Below are positions 17,122 to 25,610 of a DNA stretch of 64,000 nucleotides, piece after piece. Under the pieces are notes generated by a model, which was not told where the DNA came from, searched no databases, and saw only the letters and a program-made list of their open reading frames with translations. Source of the stretch: Clostridia bacterium. Its GTDB lineage: Bacteria > Bacillota > Clostridia > TANB77 > CAG-508. How positions within the stretch are numbered: position 1 is the stretch's first letter; every line of letters begins with the position of its first letter. A program made the position numbers and the translations under genes. The DNA is taken from the NCBI GenBank assembly GCA_017524665.1, contig JAFXVF010000015.1, positions 1-64,000 on the forward strand. The letters run 5' to 3'.

Positions 17122-18306
17122 TTAAATTAGTGCTATCGTTTCTTGTGCAATCATCATTTCTTCATCTGTTGGTATAACAAAAACCTTTATTTTTGAAGTA
17201 CTATCCGAGATTTCCGCTTCTTCCCCTTTTACTTTATTCTTTTCTTTATTTATTTCAACTCCCATAAACTCTAGTTGGTTGCATATTGCTTCTCTAACAT
17301 TTGCTTGGTTTTCTCCAATTCCTCCGGTAAATACAATTACGTCTAATCCGCCAAGTTTTACAGCATATCTTGCAATATATTGTGCAACAGTACTATTAAA
17401 TATGTTAATTGCAGTTTTTGCATCAGGGTTATTACTTGAATTTGCTTCTATTTCTCTAAAGTCTGGTGGCATTTTGCTTATAGCAGAAAGTCCTGATTTC
17501 TTATTTAAAATTGCATTCATATCATTTGGCGCAATTTTTTCTTTGTCCATAATGTATGTTACAACTGATGGATCAAGATCACCTGATCTAGTTACCATTG
17601 CTATACCACCTAAAGGAGTAAGCCCCATGCTCGTATCTATACATTTGCCTTCTTTTATTGCGCATAAGCTTGCACCTTGTCCTAAATGGCATGTAACAAT
17701 TTTTAATTCTTTAATATTTCTATTCATTAATGCTGCTGCTCTTTTTGAAACATAACTATGAGATGTTCCATGAGCTCCATATTTTCTAACTCTTAGTTTT
17801 TCATAATATTCTATAGGTATTGGGTATAAATAGTTTTCTTTTGGCATCGTTTGGTGAAATGCTGTATCAAAAACGGCAACCATTGGCGTATTTGGCATTA
17901 ATTCGATACATGCCCTTATTCCTAAAACCGCAGCTGGATTATGTAATGGTGCAAATTCTCCGCACTGAGCTATTTGATTAATAACTGTTTCATTAATTTT
18001 TGCAGGCCCACTAAATATTTCTCCACCATGAACTATTCTATGTCCTACTGCGCCAATTTCATTAAGAGAAGCAATTACTCCATATTCTTTGCTTAATAAT
18101 TGTTCCATTATTCCTTTTAAAGCTTCATCATGTGAATGTACACCTTTTTTTATAACATATTTTTCGCCATTTACTTTATGTGTTAAAAAAGCTTCATCTT
18201 CTCCTATTCTTTCATAATTGCCTTTTGCTAAAACTTCTTTTTTATCCATATCTATTAATTGATATTTTAAAGAAGAGCTTCCACAATTTAAAACTAAAAC
18301 TTTCAT
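17122..18306 (-). CDS. ackA: acetate kinase, second copy
   Basis: 394 residues from the ATG at 18306 (GGAGGGATTGG upstream). Acetate kinase makes ATP and acetate from acetyl phosphate. Signatures: VLNCGSSSLKYQ (residues 4-15), VGHRIVHGG (about 88), FDTAFHQTMP (about 147), YGAHGTSHSYV (about 178), HLGQGASL (about 207), DTSMGLTPLGG (about 222) and FTGGIGENQANVR (about 325). It lies downstream of pta-ackA1, separated by two small GC-richer genes. Sequence is similar to ackA1 but clearly diverged, so the duplication is not recent. Confidence 0.93.
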   Translation of the reverse strand: MKVLVLNCGSSSLKYQLIDMDKKEVLAKGNYERIGEDEAFLTHKVNGEKYVIKKGVHSHDEALKGIMEQLLSKEYGVIASLNEIGAVGHRIVHGGEIFSGPAKINETVINQIAQCGEFAPLHNPAAVLGIRACIELMPNTPMVAVFDTAFHQTMPKENYLYPIPIEYYEKLRVRKYGAHGTSHSYVSKRAAALMNRNIKELKIVTCHLGQGASLCAIKEGKCIDTSMGLTPLGGIAMVTRSGDLDPSVVTYIMDKEKIAPNDMNAILNKKSGLSAISKMPPDFREIEANSSNNPDAKTAINIFNSTVAQYIARYAVKLGGLDVIVFTGGIGENQANVREAICNQLEFMGVEINKEKNKVKGEEAEISDSTSKIKVFVIPTDEEMMIAQETIALI

Positions 18307-18373
18307 CCAATCCCTCCTAAATTTCTTTTTTGAATTATATATATAATTTTTAAAAAGTGCAATACATAAAAAC

Positions 18374-18407
18374 AAAAAAGAGCCACGACTATTTTCAAGT
18401 CATGGCC
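18374..18407 (-). terminator. terminator of small gene 18416-18673
   Basis: CCATGACT/AGTCGTGG stem, loop TTGAAAATAG, then T6 on the minus strand. The loop matches the terminator at 18784-18815. Confidence 0.85.
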
Positions 18408-18415
18408 CCATAGGG

Positions 18416-18673
18416 TCACTGGATCTTCACTGTCAGGCGATAAGTCCTTTCGGGTTCATCCAGTTTCTTCAGTGTGAAGCCATCCCGACCGTATCTCTCA
18501 ATCAACTGAGCTTCAATTGCTTCCTTCAGCTTCTTATCAGCTCTGAAGATTACAGAGAGAGTCGCATGCACTTTGAGGTCGAAAAATCCTTCTGCCATGT
18601 TATTCACAAAGATAGCAGAGATAGCTTCAACCTCAGTAAATGCCTGTTTCCTGATGCCTTCGATCTTTCCCAT
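18416..18673 (-). CDS. small hypothetical protein, paralogue of 18825-19049
   Basis: 85 residues, RBS AGGGGGT before the ATG. Shared pattern with the next gene: E(V/M)EAI near residue 15-20, then DLKVHATLSVIF, then a basic helix ending ERYGR (about 64-66). The conserved strand-helix layout suggests a small alpha/beta domain; function unknown. GC-richer than the flanking ackA genes; one in-frame CGG (in YGR). Own promoter with 5' hairpin and own terminator. It probably arose by duplication of its neighbour together with promoter and terminator. Confidence 0.7.
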   Translation of the reverse strand: MGKIEGIRKQAFTEVEAISAIFVNNMAEGFFDLKVHATLSVIFRADKKLKEAIEAQLIERYGRDGFTLKKLDEPERTYRLTVKIQ

Positions 18674-18698
18674 GGTGCTACCCCCTAATGGTTATTTA

Positions 18699-18749
18699 CT
18701 CCACATTGGAGCATGAAAAAATTATATCATTTTTTTGGCTATTTTACAA
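18699..18749 (-). promoter_or_regulatory. promoter and 5'-end hairpin of 18416-18673
   Basis: Minus-strand TTGTAA (18749-18744), 17-bp spacer, TATAAT (18726-18721). The predicted mRNA begins with the hairpin CTCCA-ATG-TGGAG (18711-18699). It differs at only one position from the hairpin at 19077-19089. Confidence 0.8.
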
Positions 18750-18783
18750 GCCTTGTATCCATTTTTGCAACTGTTTTGGGCAA

Positions 18784-18815
18784 AATAAAAGGCACGGCTA
18801 TTTTCAAACCGCGCC
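18784..18815 (-). terminator. terminator of small gene 18825-19049
   Basis: GGCGCGG/CCGTGCC-type stem, loop TTTGAAAATAG, followed by TTTTATTTT on the minus strand. Confidence 0.75.
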
Positions 18816-18824
18816 CTCTCTCTT

Positions 18825-19049
18825 TTAGAGGATGATTTCATTATGGGATACGACGATTCTTCCATACTTCACTTTCAAGGCATCAACCAAGTCTTCCCTG
18901 ATTTTGCCATCATTGAAGCGGATGTGAATCTTGAGGTCAAGGTCAAGGTCGCTGTGCGCATCAGCGCAATGCTTCTTGCACAACGAACGAATCGCTTCCA
19001 TCTCCCTGTACCTCCGAATTTCCTCGACTTGGAATTCCCCAATCCCCAT
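18825..19049 (-). CDS. small hypothetical protein, paralogue of 18416-18673
   Basis: 74 residues, RBS TAGGAGG before the ATG. It aligns with the neighbour through EMEAI, DLDLKIHIRF and ALKVKYGR. GC-richer than resident genes and uses CGG in frame (EEIRRY). The promoter -35 lies inside the last codons of ackA1, so this unit is attached directly to the 3' end of that gene. Function unknown. Confidence 0.7.
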   Translation of the reverse strand: MGIGEFQVEEIRRYREMEAIRSLCKKHCADAHSDLDLDLKIHIRFNDGKIREDLVDALKVKYGRIVVSHNEIIL

Positions 19050-19076
19050 GATACGGCCTCCTAGAGAATGAATTTA

Positions 19077-19127
19077 CTCCATATTGGAGCATATTAATAT
19101 TATACCATTTTTACCATTATTTTACAA
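19077..19127 (-). promoter_or_regulatory. promoter and 5'-end hairpin of 18825-19049
   Basis: Minus-strand TTGTAA (19127-19122) formed by the final Leu-Val-Lys codons of ackA1, 17-bp spacer, TATAAT (19104-19099), then the hairpin CTCCA-ATA-TGGAG (19089-19077). Confidence 0.8.
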
Positions 19128-20307
19128 GCGCCATTGTTTCTCTAGCAATCATTAGCTCTTCTTCTGTAGGTACAATCCATACTTTTACTTTAGATTCTTT
19201 TGTAGAAATCTCTTTTTCTTCAGCTTTTACTTTATTTGCTTCTTCGTCAAGTTCTACTCCCATGAATCCAAGGTATGAGCAGATTTCTTTTCTTTCATCA
19301 GGTCCTCTTTCTCCTACTCCACCTGCAAATGTTATAACATCAACACCATTCATTGCAGCTGCATATCTTCCTATATACTGTGCTATAATGTAGCAATATT
19401 CTTTTAGGGCAAGTTTTGCTCTTTCATTTCCGTTTTCAGCTTCTTGTAATACATCACGGTTATCAGCTGATACTCCAGACATTCCTAGTAATCCTGATTC
19501 TTTATTTAATATTCTGTTCATTTCAGAAGCGGAAATATTTTCTTGTTCCATTATATATGTTACAACAGATGGATCTAAGTCTCCACTTCTTGAACCCATT
19601 GCAATTCCACCTAAAGGAGTTAGTCCCATACTTGTGTCTATACATTTTCCACCTTGAATTGCACATAGGCTTGCACCTTGTCCAATATGGCAGTTAATAA
19701 TTTTTAAATCTTCTGGCTTCTTGCCTAAAAGCTCTGCAATTCTTCCTGAAACATATTTGTGAGAAGTTCCATGAGCTCCATATTTACGAACACCATATTT
19801 TTCATAGTATTTATATGGTATAGGATATAAATAATGCTCTTTTGGCATTGTTTGATGAAATGCTGTATCAAATACTGTTACGTTTGGCTTACCTGGTAAT
19901 TCTTTTTGGCAAGCACGAATTCCTTGAAGATGTCCTGGGTTATGTAATGGAGCAAACTTAATCGCATCTTCTATTCCTTTAACAACGTCTTCATCTACAA
20001 TAACAGATTTTGTGAACTTTTCTCCACCATGCACAATTCTATGTCCAATAGCGCTTATTTCATCTAATGATTTTATAACTCCATGCTCACTGTCTGTAAG
20101 TTGAGTCAATATAAAGGCTATTGCTTCTTCGTGTGTTTTAGCATCTTTTTCATATTTGTATTTTTCGCCATTAACCTTATGTGTTAAAAAAGATCCTTCC
20201 ATTCCTATTCTTTCATAATTTCCTTTTGCCATAGTAGATTCATCAGTCATATCCATTAATTGATATTTAACAGATGAACTTCCACAATTAATAACTAAAA
20301 TTTTCAT
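19117..20307 (-). CDS. ackA: acetate kinase, first copy (pta-linked)
   Basis: 396 residues. All acetate kinase signatures are present: VINCGSSSVKYQ (4-15), IGHRIVHGGEKF (about 90), FDTAFHQTMP (about 148), YGAHGTSHKYV (about 180), HIGQGASL (about 208), DTSMGLTPLGGIAMG (about 223) and FAGGVGERGPDERK (about 327). It lies 15 bp downstream of pta, the standard operon converting acetyl-CoA to acetate with ATP gain. The tail of the gene doubles as the -35 region of the small unit downstream. Confidence 0.95.
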   Translation of the reverse strand: MKILVINCGSSSVKYQLMDMTDESTMAKGNYERIGMEGSFLTHKVNGEKYKYEKDAKTHEEAIAFILTQLTDSEHGVIKSLDEISAIGHRIVHGGEKFTKSVIVDEDVVKGIEDAIKFAPLHNPGHLQGIRACQKELPGKPNVTVFDTAFHQTMPKEHYLYPIPYKYYEKYGVRKYGAHGTSHKYVSGRIAELLGKKPEDLKIINCHIGQGASLCAIQGGKCIDTSMGLTPLGGIAMGSRSGDLDPSVVTYIMEQENISASEMNRILNKESGLLGMSGVSADNRDVLQEAENGNERAKLALKEYCYIIAQYIGRYAAAMNGVDVITFAGGVGERGPDERKEICSYLGFMGVELDEEANKVKAEEKEISTKESKVKVWIVPTEEELMIARETMALVK

Positions 20308-20322
20308 TTTTAATCTCCTTTA

Positions 20323-21321
20323 TTACATATTTTGTGCTTGTACAGCGGTTATAGCTATAACACCAACTATATCATCTGCTGAACAGCCTCTTGATAAATC
20401 ATTTACAGGTCTTGCAATTCCTTGGCAAAGTGGCCCATATGCTTCTGCCTTTGCTAACCTTTGAACTAATTTATATCCAATATTTCCAGCATTTAAATCT
20501 GGGAATATTAATGTATTAGCTTGTCCTGCAACATTACTTCCTTTAGCTTTTGTTTCAGCAACTTCTGGAATAATTGCTGCATCTAATTGCAATTCTCCAT
20601 CAACTAATAAATCAGGTGCTTTTTCTTTAACAAGTTTTGTTGCTTCATTTACTTTATCTACTAATTCTGATTTTGCACTTCCATATGTAGAATATGATAG
20701 CATTGCAACTTTTGGAGTTTTTCCTACTAAGTTTTCAAAGCTTTTTGCAGATGAAATAGCAATTTCTGATAATTCTTCGCTATTTGGGTTTTGATTTAAT
20801 CCACAATCAGAAAATACAAATACTCCATCTTCTCCATATTTACAATCAGGTACACACATTACAAAAAATGCAGAAACAAGTTTTGTACCAGGTGCTGTTT
20901 TTAATATTTGAAGAGCTGGTCTTAAAGTATCTGCTGTTGAATGAGCAGCTCCCGAAACTAATCCGTCAACTTCACCTTTTTTAACCATCATCATTGCATA
21001 ATGAGTAGTATCATTCATTAATTCTTTAGCTTGTTCTTCTGTCATTCCTTTTTCTTTACGTAGTTCATATAAAGCATTTGCGTATTCATCATGTTTACTT
21101 GAACTTACTGGGTCTATTATTTCTATTCCAGTAATATCAATTCCATTTTGGCTTGCAATATTATTTGCTTCTTCTTTACTACCAACTAAAACAACTTTAG
21201 CAAAGCCTTGTGCTGTTACTTTACTTGCAGCTTCAAGTACTCTTTTGTCGTTTGCTTCTGGGAGTACAATTGTTTTTAAACTACTTTTTGCTTTATTTTT
21301 CATTTCTTCTATAAAAGACAT
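20323..21321 (-). CDS. pta: phosphate acetyltransferase
   Basis: 332 residues from the ATG at 21321 (AGGAGG 7 nt upstream; a longer in-frame start has no RBS). It transfers acetyl from CoA to phosphate. Family signatures: VLPEANDKRVLEAA (about 19-32), DGLVSGAAHSTADTLRPALQ (about 118-137), and near the C-terminus FPDLNAGNIGYKLVQRL (about 268) and GPLCQGIARPVNDLSRG (about 292-308). This is the short class without the N-terminal DRTGG domain. It heads the pta-ackA operon. Confidence 0.95.
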   Translation of the reverse strand: MSFIEEMKNKAKSSLKTIVLPEANDKRVLEAASKVTAQGFAKVVLVGSKEEANNIASQNGIDITGIEIIDPVSSSKHDEYANALYELRKEKGMTEEQAKELMNDTTHYAMMMVKKGEVDGLVSGAAHSTADTLRPALQILKTAPGTKLVSAFFVMCVPDCKYGEDGVFVFSDCGLNQNPNSEELSEIAISSAKSFENLVGKTPKVAMLSYSTYGSAKSELVDKVNEATKLVKEKAPDLLVDGELQLDAAIIPEVAETKAKGSNVAGQANTLIFPDLNAGNIGYKLVQRLAKAEAYGPLCQGIARPVNDLSRGCSADDIVGVIAITAVQAQNM

Positions 21322-21391
21322 ATTTCCATTCCTCCTAAAATAAATATGGTATATTATATAAATTTTTTCAATTGTTTTCAATATATTTTAT

Positions 21392-21424
21392 AAAAAAAGT
21401 GAGGGCACTTGGCTGCCCTCACTT
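21392..21424 (-). terminator. terminator of the two-gene unit 21445-22120
   Basis: AGTGAGGGC/GCCCTCACT stem followed by T7 on the minus strand. Confidence 0.88.
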
Positions 21425-21444
21425 TCGGGGTTATGACTTAGGTA

Positions 21445-21777
21445 TCAGTTCAAAACGTGCCTAGACAGTTTTCCTCCTGCAATACTGCAAAGAAAGTCAA
21501 TCAACTCATACGTGCTGTCAAACCCATGGATGACAACATCATATAAGAATTGCTTATCCTCGCTGTAAACAGAATGAACTTGAACCTCACTCGTAGTACG
21601 GTCATAGATTACGAAGAGGTGATCATTGAACACGTTGAGAGATTGGTAAAGCTCATAGGACAAGCATTTCAGCTCTTCGCGGAGCTCCCGAGGGTCGCTA
21701 ATGAAGGTGCTAATCAATGCTTGGCCCAGTCCATTCGGGATGATACGGATGAAGCACTGGTCCTGCATCTTGTCCAT
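21445..21777 (-). CDS. hypothetical protein, second gene of a GC-richer unit
   Basis: 110 residues from the ATG at 21777, preceded by GGGAGG at the right distance; the frame is open further up, but that part overlaps the upstream gene and has no RBS. Contains HLFVIYDRTTSEVQVHSVYS (about 51-70) in an alpha/beta-like pattern and ends GGKLSRHVLN. In-frame CGG in DPREL. No family recognised. It follows the 22120-21800 gene with a 22-bp gap. Confidence 0.65.
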   Translation of the reverse strand: MDKMQDQCFIRIIPNGLGQALISTFISDPRELREELKCLSYELYQSLNVFNDHLFVIYDRTTSEVQVHSVYSEDKQFLYDVVIHGFDSTYELIDFLCSIAGGKLSRHVLN

Positions 21778-21799
21778 AGTTTTCCCTCCCATCTTCTTG

Positions 21800-22120
21800 T
21801 CAGTAGTTTTCCATTGCCCAGTCCAGCCTGATGCAGAGATAGGTGTCGCACGGCCTCTCTCCTTTGGTAAAAGGCACGTCAAACCCTTTCCTCTGAAAGC
21901 CGTTGTTCTCGAGAATCCGATTCTTCTCATCACTCCACTTGGTTATGTAGAGATTGCCGGACTCGTCGAAGAATGCAAGAACTCCATCTTTGGTACAGTA
22001 CACCATGTAGAGTCCTTGGGGGCGTACGAGTCGGTGGATGTGTATGACCTTCTTGTCATGGAACAGCATCCCTTCTTCGCACAGGAAAGACCGTCGAATC
22101 AACTCGTTCAGTGATGTCAT
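21800..22120 (-). CDS. hypothetical protein, first gene of a GC-richer unit
   Basis: 106 residues from the ATG at 22120 with AAGGAGG 8 nt upstream. Starts MTSLNELIRRSFLCEEGMLF; contains strand-rich segments (GVLAFFDESGNLYITKW, about 45-61) and ends DWAMENY. Uses CGG in frame at RRS and NRI. GC-richer than the flanking pta and tRNA regions. Function unknown; the unit lies between pta and tRNA-Leu. Confidence 0.65.
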   Translation of the reverse strand: MTSLNELIRRSFLCEEGMLFHDKKVIHIHRLVRPQGLYMVYCTKDGVLAFFDESGNLYITKWSDEKNRILENNGFQRKGFDVPFTKGERPCDTYLCIRLDWAMENY

Positions 22121-22166
22121 GGAATCCCCTCCTTGTCGGTTGTTGTTGAAACATCGACTATGCAAT

Positions 22167-22220
22167 AGGCCATTGCCTTAATGCAAGAGCGATTATATCA
22201 TAGATTTACATAAATTACAA
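22167..22220 (-). promoter_or_regulatory. promoter and leader hairpin of 21445-22120
   Basis: Minus-strand TTGTAA (22220-22215), 17-bp spacer, TATAAT (22197-22192), then hairpin AGGC-AATG-GCCT (22178-22167) in the leader. Confidence 0.75.
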
Positions 22221-22267
22221 TTTATTAGTATTGATTTTTATAAAAAAATGAATTATAATAATTTTAT

Positions 22268-22352
22268 GCGAATATGCTGGAACTGGCAGACAGGCACGTT
22301 TGAGGGGCGTGTGCGTTATCGCGTGTGGGTTCAAGTCCCACTATTCGCACCA
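22268..22352 (+). tRNA. tRNA-Leu (anticodon GAG)
   Basis: 85 nt with encoded CCA. Acceptor arms GCGAATA and TATTCGC pair fully. D-stem CTG/CAG, anticodon stem CACGT/GCGTG around T-T-GAG-G-G, a long variable arm as in class II tRNAs, and T-loop GTTCAAGTC with stem GTGGG/CCCAC. A terminator follows directly. Confidence 0.95.
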
Positions 22353-22353
22353 A

Positions 22354-22384
22354 AAAAGATGACTAATAATTGTCATCTTTTTTA
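22354..22384 (+). terminator. terminator after tRNA-Leu
   Basis: AAAGATGAC/GTCATCTTT stem followed by T6; it overlaps the stop of the convergent cotH-like gene. Confidence 0.85.
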
Positions 22385-23623
22385 TTTGTTCATATAAATA
22401 TTATCTAATATACTTAATTCATTATCTAGATATTCTTCTATATATGTCCTTTCATAATCTGGTTTATTGTTCCATTTTTCTTGTTCTTTTTTTAATGTTT
22501 CTTCAGGAATCAATTTATAAAACTCATTCATTTTATTTATTACATTTTCTTTTGTCAAAATGTCTTTTCTTAGTTCTGTGTATCTATCATTTATTTCTTG
22601 CCTAAATAATTCTTTAAATCTGTTCCATAGTACACTTGTTTTTACATAATATGAAGTATGCAAATTATGATAGTCGGTTATCTTTGAATAATCTTTGAAT
22701 TCATTTCCCCATGATTGGTCAAAATCATAAGGTACCATATACCAAATTTCTCCATCATAGGTTACTAAGAAAAAATTTTGTGCAATATTATCTATAAGGT
22801 GGGAAAAATACATAAAACAATAATAATTTAAAACTGAATCTTTATTGAAATACTCATCAAAATTATTTACAAAATCTTCATCTGTGCTATTTTTAACAAA
22901 ATCTATTAACCTATTTAACTTGTTTATGTTTTCTTTATTTTCTTCTCCAAATTCTAATTCGTAAATAGCCCAATCATCTTCCAAAATGTCTCTAAATGCA
23001 TTGTTTTCTAATGTATCTACAAATATGGCTAAATGATTTTCATTCTCTTTATCCATATTAAATAAGTTATCTTTATGAATATTTAAAGTATATAATCCCC
23101 AAAATTCATCATTTGAATACACTTCTACTGGGAAGCCATCGGTCAAACCATTATTTACTGAATCTGTAAGAATCCCGTATCTTTGATTAAGCTCACTTGC
23201 AATTTGTGCTGTTACAATATTTCTACAATGAAGTGGATCTGACCAATTTGCTTTTAGAGTATATTTGCTATATTCTCCCCACTTTACATCAAATTTTTGT
23301 TTTTCATTAAATTCATTATCTTTAAAAAATGTAATATTATAGTTTTTTTTATCAAATTTTAATGTATATGAACCTTGAACTTTTATTGTAGCATAACTTT
23401 CAAATTGAGTATCATCGCTTTCGTATTTAACTTTAATTTGTCTTTTATCTGATTTTTCTTGCATATCTTCAATTTGTCCGATAAGATACATCTTAGGAAT
23501 ATTATAGCTGTTTAAATTTTCTTCTAAAGTTTCGCTTTTTTGTATTTTAAATATAATGTAAAGGCTAATAAATACCATTAATAATATTATTAATATATAT
23601 ATAAATTTGTGTATGCTTTTCAT
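22382..23623 (-). CDS. CotH kinase family protein, membrane-anchored
   Basis: 413 residues. One N-terminal TM helix (about 7-26), then the CotH domain: KVQGSYTLKFDKKNYNI (about 82-98), RNIVTAQIASEL (about 135), GFPVEVYSNDEFWGLYTL (about 163-180), NIAQNFFLVTYDGEIWYMV (about 280) and PYDFDQSWGN (about 300) with the metal-binding Asp residues. CotH phosphorylates spore coat proteins in Bacillus; the protein is also widespread in clostridial surface loci. Here it sits next to a pilin-like repeat protein, a possible substrate. No in-frame CGG. Confidence 0.85.
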   Translation of the reverse strand: MKSIHKFIYILIILLMVFISLYIIFKIQKSETLEENLNSYNIPKMYLIGQIEDMQEKSDKRQIKVKYESDDTQFESYATIKVQGSYTLKFDKKNYNITFFKDNEFNEKQKFDVKWGEYSKYTLKANWSDPLHCRNIVTAQIASELNQRYGILTDSVNNGLTDGFPVEVYSNDEFWGLYTLNIHKDNLFNMDKENENHLAIFVDTLENNAFRDILEDDWAIYELEFGEENKENINKLNRLIDFVKNSTDEDFVNNFDEYFNKDSVLNYYCFMYFSHLIDNIAQNFFLVTYDGEIWYMVPYDFDQSWGNEFKDYSKITDYHNLHTSYYVKTSVLWNRFKELFRQEINDRYTELRKDILTKENVINKMNEFYKLIPEETLKKEQEKWNNKPDYERTYIEEYLDNELSILDNIYMNK

Positions 23624-23644
23624 ATTTAAATCCTTCTATTAGTA

Positions 23645-25400
23645 TTATTGCTGCAAAGATACATGTGAATTTTCAGATTTTGTATTATATATATTATTTA
23701 ATATTGTGCTCGATGCTGAACCTGATATTACCAAAGCACATCCTTGCTCAGTAGCAGCATCTTTTAAGCAATTTGTATAAGATAAAGCACTTGTGATATT
23801 TATAACAAGACTTCCTGTCAGATTTGAACATCCTTCAAAGGTACTTGTTAAGTACGTTACTCCTGCAGGAATTGTAGGTGCAGTTTGTAAACTTGTGCAA
23901 TCTTTAAAGGTTGTAGTCATAACTGTAACATTCGAAGGAATTGCTGGAGCTGATGTTAAACTTGTACAACCATTAAAGGTTCCATTCATTTTGGTAATAC
24001 TACTTGGCAATGTTGGTATTGTTGTTAAACTTGTGCAACCAGAAAAAACATATGATATATCTGTAATACTGCTAGGTATGGTTGGTGCTGTTGTCAAACT
24101 AGTACAGCCAGAAAAAGCACTACCTAAAAATGTAACACTATTCGGTATAGCTGGGGATGTTTGTAAGCTTGTACAATTTTTAAAAGTATTAGTTAGGTCT
24201 GTAACACCGTTAGGAATATTTGGCGTTGTAATTAAACTTGTACAATCAGTAAAACAATCAGCCATATTTGTAACATTGGTTGGTATAGTAGGTGCTGTTG
24301 TTAAACCTGTACAGCCACTAAAGGTTCCACATAAAACAGTTGCACTATTTGGTATAATAGGAGCTGCTGTTAAACTTGAGCAACCAGAAAAGGTACTATA
24401 CATATTAATAACATTATTTGGTATCGTTGGAGCTGCTGCTAAATTTGTACAACCATTAAAAGTTCTGCTCATATCAGTAACATTTGCAGGTATTACTGGA
24501 GCTGTGGTCAAACTCGTACAATTTTCAAATGTAGCAAATAACTCGGTAATACTATTTGGTAATGCCGGGATTGTTGTTAAGCTTGAGCAATTTCCAAAAG
24601 TAAATTGCATACTTGTAATACTACTTGGTATTGTTGGTGCAGCTACTAAACTATCGCAAATCATAAAGGTTTCAGTTAAATTAGTAACACTATTAGGTAT
24701 TGCAGGTGCTGTTGCCAAATTTCTACATTCAAGAAATGTAGATTTCAGAGATAAAACACCGTTTGGTATTACTGGAGCTGTAGTTAAATTTGTACAATGC
24801 TCAAATGCACCGTTCCATATCTTCAACTGTACTTGGTATTTCCGGAGGAGTAACTAATGATTCAATCCATTGAAAAACTCTTGGAATATATGCAACAGGA
24901 TAGAACTGTGTATCTCCTTCTGGCATAACGTATTGTGGCATTTTGCCTACTATTTGTCCATTAATAATATCACCTAAATAGCCTCTACCATACATTCCAT
25001 AACCTATATCTACACCAAGCCTAATTTTATTATCAACTATGTCATAAGCCCATAAGCTTAAATCTACAGGATTTCCATCTGTTCCTATTGCAATTGCTTC
25101 TGTTTCTTGCCTATTAGCTAATGCTTCAGTCTTTTTTGCTTCAAAATCGACTTCTGTCGGTAGCAAGCCATTCATGTAGTTTAGTAGTCCTGTTATTGAA
25201 GTTTCTTCTTCTGAAACTTTGTTATTCCAAGTCGATGTTGCTGTATTTGACTTTTCAAAAATACTGTCTTGACTTGTTGCCATGCTTATTGCTACTCCTG
25301 CTAAAATTAATAGAACAATAACTGTTATAACTAAAGCAATTAGAGTAATACCTGCTTCTTTGCATGTGCTTTCTTTTCTTATGTATTTTATTAAATTCAT
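23645..25400 (-). CDS. pilin-like N-terminus fused to leucine-rich repeats, with +1 CGG frameshift
   Basis: Read as one 584-residue protein if one base is skipped at 24812. Residues 1-196: basic N-terminus, then GITLIALVITVIVLLILAG, the pilin-like helix found in two more proteins here, then a spacer domain. After the shift come about 14 repeats of the form TFxxCTSLTTAPxIPxxVT (about 23 residues each), of the BspA-like LRR kind, exported and cell-surface. Without the shift the first frame ends ERCI-stop and the repeats have no start of their own. The zero frame reads GAT ATG GAA CGG TGC; the joined protein reads VEDMEGAFEHCTNL, in register with the repeat pattern. Confidence 0.8.
24810..24812 (-). 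other. CGG +1 frameshift site (repeat protein)
   Basis: In-frame CGG at codon 197, followed by a stop four codons later in the zero frame. Skipping the C gives GGT (Gly) and restores the repeat register. Confidence 0.85.
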
Positions 25401-25610
25401 AATTTTATCCTTCCTGCTTTTTAAAGCAAAAAATATTCCAATATCTTAATTAAATTATATGATTCTTTAAGTATTTGTCAACAGTTTGAGTGGTTAGTAA
25501 ATCTTGTATATCAGATCTGAAAGGGTTTTAAAAGACTATTACATTTCATTAACATTTATGTTACAATTATTACATTAAATTTATTCGATTTTTTAGTTAT
25601 AGAGGTTAAA

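Noticed and set aside
22268-22352. A CGG-reading or frameshifting tRNA in the window
   Set aside because: The only tRNA found is tRNA-Leu with anticodon GAG and a normal 7-nt anticodon loop.
23800-24820. CRISPR-like repeat array
   Set aside because: The periodicity of about 69 bp is coding (23-residue LRR-like repeats), with codon-level variation and no spacers.
24810-24826. A start ATG for the repeat half of the surface protein
   Set aside because: The methionine arises only in the shifted frame beside the break, has no RBS, and the repeat pattern continues upstream through the junction.
23793-24857. Long + strand frame opposite the repeat protein
   Set aside because: It is the antisense shadow of the LRR repeats, without RBS, and with hydrophobic repeats that mirror the coding strand.
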